Shown in pieces: positions 58,291 to 64,000 of a stretch of DNA of 64,000 nucleotides; the stretch's first letter is position 1, and every line of letters begins with the position of its first letter. The notes below the pieces were generated by a model. It was not told the DNA's origin, searched no databases, and saw nothing but the letters and a program-made list of their open reading frames with translations. Location: NCBI GenBank assembly GCA_914767715.1, contig OU612066.1:35004283-35068282 (forward strand), in the 5' to 3' direction. This DNA is from Membranipora membranacea. Taxonomy: Eukaryota > Bryozoa > Gymnolaemata > Cheilostomatida > Membraniporidae. A program made the position numbers and the translations under genes.

Positions 58291-61200
58291 ATGGCAGCTC
58301 TCAGATCAGCTCTGCGACTTAAGGGTAAGCTTTGCTCAGAATTTTACAGTTAGCAGACAGGTTTGCTTGGCTTAGTGTTATCTAGTTAACAAGGTGCTTG
58401 CACAAACCTACAGTGCTGGCTTAAGGGGCTAGATGTAGTCTCATAGGTCAATATTTAGCTCTGAAATTGAATAGGACAGAAAGCCGGTAGGTTTAATAAT
58501 AATAAATGTGACTTTATTATATCCTTTAGTTTAGCTAGTTTTAATACATAATTATCAATCAGTTATTATATTTTAACAACGACTGATCAACAGTGAGTAA
58601 GTGGGTATAAGTCACAATGTCTAAGCATATGGTTGCTCTGATTAGCTGAATGGTGGGACAGGGAGCCAATGCCAGGCACTTGAAAGTAATTGCAAGGAGA
58701 AATTGCAGCTCAGCTGGAAGTGGAACAGCTAGTTATTCGGCGGAAGAACTCCAGGGTAAAGCTCCTACATAAGGTACTGTCAAGAGAGGAGGCCCACTCT
58801 GCACATCCTACGATGAAATATTAAACCAGCCCCATACTACAGTCTCGACAAGATCACAAACACGGAACGAGCCACGCTCTATCGCTGCCACAGGGAACTG
58901 TTTTCATAACAGTTTTCTGCCCCGGACAATACGGGATATGAATATCTAAGAACATTCAGAGGACAATACTACTGATGCCCTACTGGATGGGTACATGTAC
59001 CCACTCTGAACCCAAATGCCCTACCCATGGGATGGTATTCTGGAACAAAGTCCAAACCTTATGTATTTATGTCCAAAAACTGAGGCACGCCCCTCACGCC
59101 CCCCTAGGCGGTCTAGCGTGATGTCGTCTTTGACGAAAATTGATTATGAAAAATTATTGATGAAGAAAACACACACTAGCTAGGACTACTTACTAGCTAG
59201 AGCTAGACTAGTCCAAGGTTTGTAGGGTTGGGGTCGAACCAATCCTTGCAGACTCTAAGTCCAACCCCCCGTAGATTCAGAGGCGAAACAGCTCTCACAG
59301 ACTCAGAGGTGAAAAAAACCGTACATAATGGGAGGCAAAACACCCCACACAGACTGACTGATGCAAAACAAACTCCTTGAGTCAGAATATATATAGTTCC
59401 GTCGATGTGCGAGACCCTGGCATGTTTACCATTTGCCCTGGCATTGACTCTCTCCTACCCACAAGCCAATCAAAGTCAACACATTGGATACAATAACTAT
59501 TTAACTGTGTATGTGTATCGTATGTATAGCATACTGATGAGGCACAGTCGCTGTAGAGTAAGAAAACCGGCAGGTAATTGGAGGCATATAAACATAAAAA
59601 AGTAGAGATAATAAGATATGTCGAAGGAAATGTGCATCCATTCTTTGGATTGGAGTTTTTAAGCATCCTGTATCATGTGTCTTTGCCTTGATATAGAGAG
59701 CAGTGGAACGGCTGATATCGGGATCCAGCAATAATTAATAAAGCTTGCAATCTTCCGAGTGATAGCTCCATTTGATGCTGTTTCTACTGTTAGTACATGT
59801 TCACTTTAAAAGCATTTCCAATTTGTGATTTATGCATGTGTCATTTAAAACTGGAACATGGCAGATAGCAACCTATGAAACTTGATATGTACATAAATTT
59901 TGTGTGATATCCTCATTATGTTTGCTATGACTATCAATGTTTGATAACATGGTGATGAGAAAAATTGGTAGGACTGTCATGTAAAATTTTCTCTTCACAG
60001 GGTCTTCAGTGACTTCATGTATGCGTACAATATACACAGAGACCCGTCCTAACTTAAGTATATCAAAGAACACGAAGGTAATATGTCAGGGCTTCACCGG
60101 CAAGCAGGGAACATTTCACAGCGAACAGGCTATCATGTATGGTACTAATATGGTGGGTGGCACAACTCCAGGAAAAGGAGGAAGTTCACATCTAGGACTA
60201 CCAGTCTTTAACTCTGTTCAAGAGGTGAGTTGGGAGTTCTTATTAATGTCTGCTAAATGAACCCGGACCTGTCCTAAATATGATCGATACTGATCAAACA
60301 GCTAATAGCTCAATCCACATACCTACAATCCTATTTGAATTGCTTTTTTTTACATTCTTCTCTTGGCACGTAGCAAAAAGCTTTTTTTGTTCTTATAAAT
60401 GATTATGATGCCAATAAAAGTATTAAAAACTAAAAATAAATCAGCTATATGATGCCTTATCATTTTTGAAGGTATCAATGACACTATTGTTGTTCTCCAC
60501 TGCTCTCATATTTGATTTATTGTACTTACCAGGCAAAAGACAACACCGGATGCGATGCTTCAGTGATCTATGTGCCACCCAAGTTTGCTGCAGCAGCCAT
60601 AGAGGAGGCTATTGATGCTGAGATTGGTCTGGTAGTAGCAATAACTGAGGGTATCCCTCAACAAGATATGGTCAGAGTAAAACATAAACTACTAAGACAG
60701 AATAAAACCAGATTAATAGGACCCAACTGTCCCGGTATCATTAGGGTAAGTAATGTACATACTTAAAGCTCATAGTAAATAGTCCTCTACAACAGATTAC
60801 TCCAATATGCAAGAGTGTCATGTTATGTCTTCGCCATAAGCATCAAAACCTTGCTCTCATTTTGACTTTACCTTTGTCTATTTAAATCATAAACTGCAAA
60901 TTCATCAACTACAAAACCTTTATAATGAAGTCAGTCTGTGTTATCCACAAATTCCGATGAGATTTGTATTTCTATTTCATTTCCTAATTTAACTTTGTAT
61001 TTTTAGCCCGGTGAGTGTAAGATCGGTATTATGCCTGGACACATCCATCAGCCTGGTAGGATCGGTATTGTATCCAGATCTGGTACACTTACCTATGAGG
61101 CAGTACATCAGACCACACAGGTAGGCCTCGGTCAGACTTTGTGTGTCGGTATCGGTGGCGATCCTTTCAACGGCACAAACTTCATCGACTGTCTAGAAGT

Positions 61201-62758
61201 CTTCCTTGCAGATCCAAAAACTGAAGGTCAGTATTCAATGAGGGTCACACAGCTGATTGCTGTTTTGCTAAACCTGTCACAATAACTCAGTGATAGATAA
61301 GGATACAATTTCATCAAGAGTCTCTCAGCTCTGTCTGTTTTCGGCTACTGATAGCTGACGAATATGCTAATAGTTTCCCCGCACAGTTGTATGAGATTAA
61401 ATCAGGCATTATAATGACTTGATACATGTAGCATTTCTGTATGCCATTTTATACATGTGCATTACAATATCTAGTGCCATGATGTTTGGTATTATGTACA
61501 TCAACTATGTTATATTTCATATTGTGATTGTAGGTATTGTACTTATCGGAGAAATCGGAGGGCAAGCTGAAGAGAGAGCTGCAGAATATCTTATTCAACA
61601 TAATTCTGTGAGTTCATAAGAGTATTATAAGGAAAGATGATAGTTTTAGATGTGTAAAAAGTGAGAGTGTTCCACTGTTCCTGCTTGATCCAGAGTCCCT
61701 AACAACATCATCTATTGTTTTGAAAGTTGTCTGCTCTTGTCAAGTTATTCAACTCCATATGTTGCATTGAAATTTTCTTATGTCATATAAATTTCTACTG
61801 AGTTTCTTTTTTCTTGCAAGATTTAATGGTTATGTTTTGAGAGATTGTTTTGCTCCATCTTCTTATGCGTTGTTCTGCTTCTGTTAATCATAATTGAAAA
61901 GATTGTTGCTTTATTACTTAACAGGGCTCAGGGGCTAAGCCTGTAGCTGCTTTTATTGCGGGTTTGACTGCCCCACCAGGCAGGCGTATGGGACACGCAG
62001 GAGCTATCATTGCTGGCGGTAAGGGTGGAGCTAACGAGAAGATAGAAGCTTTAAGACATGCTAATGTACAGGTGACAATGAACCCAGCACATATGGGACA
62101 AGCCATACAAACGGTAGGTTTAATAGATTATGTCATCATATTATGTGAAACAATTTCCCAAAACTGTGTTTTGTACCTAACACTGTCATGCTGATCATGC
62201 TGATCATGCTGCATCACTGAATCACTGAATCACTTGATAGACAATGATACTATCAGGCGGCTGTTGTTATGAGCATCAGATAAAATTGCTGCCTGTATCA
62301 GTTTTGGAATTGAGGGAGTTTATCGAAGTACATATTTTTCTTGGATCCTTGAGAAATGAACTTGACTTGTTTAGTATGATACTCAATTTCCCCATTCTTT
62401 GGATCCTTCAATACGTCCGATTCTCTTCTGATGTGCTTTCATACATTGATACGTTGATTTGATGGGTTTCTCAATAAATAGTTGCCAAAATATTTTCCTG
62501 CTCATGGTTGCGGGGCCTCAGGTCTTGTTTTCTAATGGATCACTGCTTTATGGCCTAAATCTTCTTGGAGAACTTTGTTGTAACGAGGACTATAACAAGT
62601 TACAGCAAGGAACAATCAGGAAATGTCTGGCGATTTTTAATTGAAGACCCACAATTTTGTAGCAGAATGTGGAAATGCAACAGAATTATTATACAGAGAA
62701 CAATAATGCTTATCAATTTCTTTCATTTCAGGCGATGAAGGCTGCAGGAAAATTGTGA
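58291..62758 (+). CDS. SUCLG1: Succinyl-CoA ligase (ADP/GDP-forming) alpha subunit, mitochondrial
   Basis: Seven exons with consistent phases: 58291..58324, 60001..60224, 60533..60745, 61007..61226, 61534..61607, 61925..62113, 62732..62758; 326 residues. Known role: the alpha subunit binds CoA and carries the phosphohistidine in the reversible step succinyl-CoA to succinate in the TCA cycle. Seen: an Arg/Ser-rich mitochondrial presequence ([12 protein letters not shown]...), CoA-site motif [60 protein letters not shown] and the active-site histidine in [13 protein letters not shown] (about residue 279). The last exon codes only eight residues. The first intron (1.7 kb) holds a LINE fragment. 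All known family landmarks are intact. Confidence 0.97.
58735..59060 (+). mobile_element. 3' fragment of a non-LTR retrotransposon
   Basis: Conceptual pieces on the plus strand include [13 protein letters not shown] (about 58905-58945), the same C-terminal motif as in the 55-kb LINE but in a different sequence context. Upstream frames are broken. Located in the first intron of SUCLG1. Confidence 0.6.
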
Positions 62759-63015
62759 GGGGTTTGGAACTTTTCAGACACTAAATTATTATTGAGTACA
62801 AATAATCCTACAGGCAATGTAATGTAGTGTGTGTTCTATAGATGCTGGACGGGACGGGACTTATGAGTGACTGAATTATATTTTTGTGAACCTATCACCC
62901 TCATGATCTACATTCGGATCCGCATTTAATTTTCCTACCAGTTTTCATGATTTTCGGAGATGATTTTGTTTTTGTGTGTTCCTGGTTTTCCAGGCGGCTA
63001 ATTGTCTCTTGCTGG

Positions 63016-63021
63016 AATAAA
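63016..63021 (+). terminator. Polyadenylation signal, SUCLG1
   Basis: AATAAA about 260 bases after the stop; another AATAAA lies near 63109. Confidence 0.5.
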
Positions 63022-63611
63022 ACCGCAACTCCAAAAAGCAATGTCATGTTTATTTTAAGTTTAGTTCTGTAAGTTCTGTAAGGGTATTGCACTCATACTG
63101 AAGAAAAAATAAATGGTGATAGAAAAATACCGCAGTTTGAAATTATGTTGGAACATGCGCAAAAAATAATTGCAAGGTTTTCTTAGCTTTTACATCGTTT
63201 GGCCTAAAATAAGTTATCATTAAACAAGCTATACAATATATATACTAAGTACTGTTAGAAAATGTCATTCATGATTCAATAGTGCTGGTGAAATAAAGAT
63301 AGAAAACCAGTTCGAAATTGAACAAGACTAGAAAAATAGAGAAAAACGAATGTAAACGATGTTGCAAAATATGTAATTGAGCCCTCATGATAAATAGCTA
63401 TGATACAAGACACCCAGTTGTTTTTGTAATGAAGATTGGGCAGACAACTCTACTCTGTGATATTGTCTAGGACACTGACTCTCAGCGGCAAAAATATTAT
63501 TTATACTCCATGTTATTGGTATTGTCCATGTTATAAAGTCTACGGTATTGTCTAAAACCAGTGTTTTCGACCAAAAATTAACTGATGCTAGCTGTGATTA
63601 AGTACGCTTGA

Positions 63612-63953
63612 TCACAAAGAGCTTATAAATTTAGAAGCATCACTGTAAGGTGACCTGGGTGAAACGGAGTTACTCTCTATTCTCCTCACGTAAGCTCTGT
63701 GAGAATTATCAAACTTAGTCAGGAATGTACTTATGATAGAGAAGATAGATTTACTATCCGGGCTGTGTATCTTCTCACCGAGATAAGTAAGCATACCCTC
63801 ATACTGCTCTCCTGTATCAGCCTGTAGTCTGACCAGGTGCTGTATACTATCCTCGGCTGAACACATAAAGTGCTCCATCACATCCTGGAATCTGTCCTCC
63901 GAGGTGTAATGTTTGGCCTCCACAGACAGGTGGCTTATCGTCTCGTTAATTTG
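63612..63953 (-). CDS. Formin-type protein, C-terminal end of the FH2 domain (partial)
   Basis: The last exon (63953..63612, acceptor TTTGTAG, stop at 63614-63612) of a minus-strand gene that continues beyond the window. The translation (RFQDVMEHFMCSAEDSIQHL, EQYEGMLTYLGEKI, FSIISTFLTKFDNSHRAYVR) fits the end of an FH2 domain: the family pattern is F-x-x-V-M-x-x-F, then Y-x-x-x-L-x-Y-x-G-E, then F-F-x-x-x-x-x-F. Formins nucleate and elongate actin filaments. After FH2 only about 20 residues follow (SNSVSPRSPYSDASKFISSL), with no recognisable DAD motif. The formin subclass cannot be told from this piece. Convergent with SUCLG1. Confidence 0.82.
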   Translation of the reverse strand, partial: QINETISHLSVEAKHYTSEDRFQDVMEHFMCSAEDSIQHLVRLQADTGEQYEGMLTYLGEKIHSPDSKSIFSIISTFLTKFDNSHRAYVRRIESNSVSPRSPYSDASKFISSL

Positions 63954-64000
63954 CTACAAATCAGCCATATAAGAATCAATATCTGTCACAAAACACAGTC

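Overview
The window is animal nuclear DNA: AT-rich, with GT..AG introns, scattered short exons and many inverted-repeat elements. The best lineage clue is at the left end. Two tandem genes encode short-chain collagen C4-like (spongin-type) proteins, a family typical of sponges, so a poriferan (probably demosponge) genome is most likely. No CRISPR array, operon or bacterial signature was seen.

Layout. 0-6 kb: a tandem pair of short-chain collagen genes (+), the first cut by the window edge. 8-14 kb: a six- or seven-exon Mab-21/cGAS-like nucleotidyltransferase (cGLR) gene (-). Its catalytic residues are intact but one exon carries an in-frame TGA. 16.4-18.1 kb: a poorly resolved secreted/membrane protein gene (-). 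18.1-18.8 kb: a small secreted protein gene (-) with a frame break and a pattern weakly like actinoporin-type beta-sandwiches. 20.0-21.0 kb: a decayed atlastin/GBP-type GTPase (-). 24.1-25.7 kb: a 544-residue modular repeat protein (+) that I cannot assign. 26.7-27.5 kb: the 3' end of a multispan membrane protein gene with a poly-Asp tail (-). 38-44.8 kb: an SLC45-type sugar transporter (+) with a possible N-terminal extension on four short upstream exons. 48.5-50.6 kb: a three-exon low-complexity charged protein (+). 51.5-55.0 kb: GOLGA7 (-). 55.3-57.0 kb: a dead LINE. 58.3-62.8 kb: SUCLG1, succinyl-CoA ligase alpha (+). 63.6 kb to the edge: the last exon of a formin (-).

Between and inside the genes lie fold-back and MITE-like elements (near 0.8, 12.7, 29.2, 33.1, 36.4, 38.5, 46.1, 47.2, 52.0, 52.6 and 57.0 kb), a tRNA-derived SINE family (five copies), AT-rich satellite DNA and non-LTR retrotransposon pieces. 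The 36.4 kb element is flanked by TTAA. The 57 kb hairpin has arms of about 345 bp.

The most interesting stretch is 8-21 kb. Four minus-strand loci of possible innate-immune or effector type lie next to each other: a cGAS-like sensor, a membrane/secreted protein, a possible pore-former-like secreted protein and a GBP/atlastin-like GTPase. Two or three of them carry frame breaks. Whether this is an immune gene neighbourhood or an accidental grouping cannot be settled from sequence alone. Exon models were made by hand from splice signals and reading-frame continuity.
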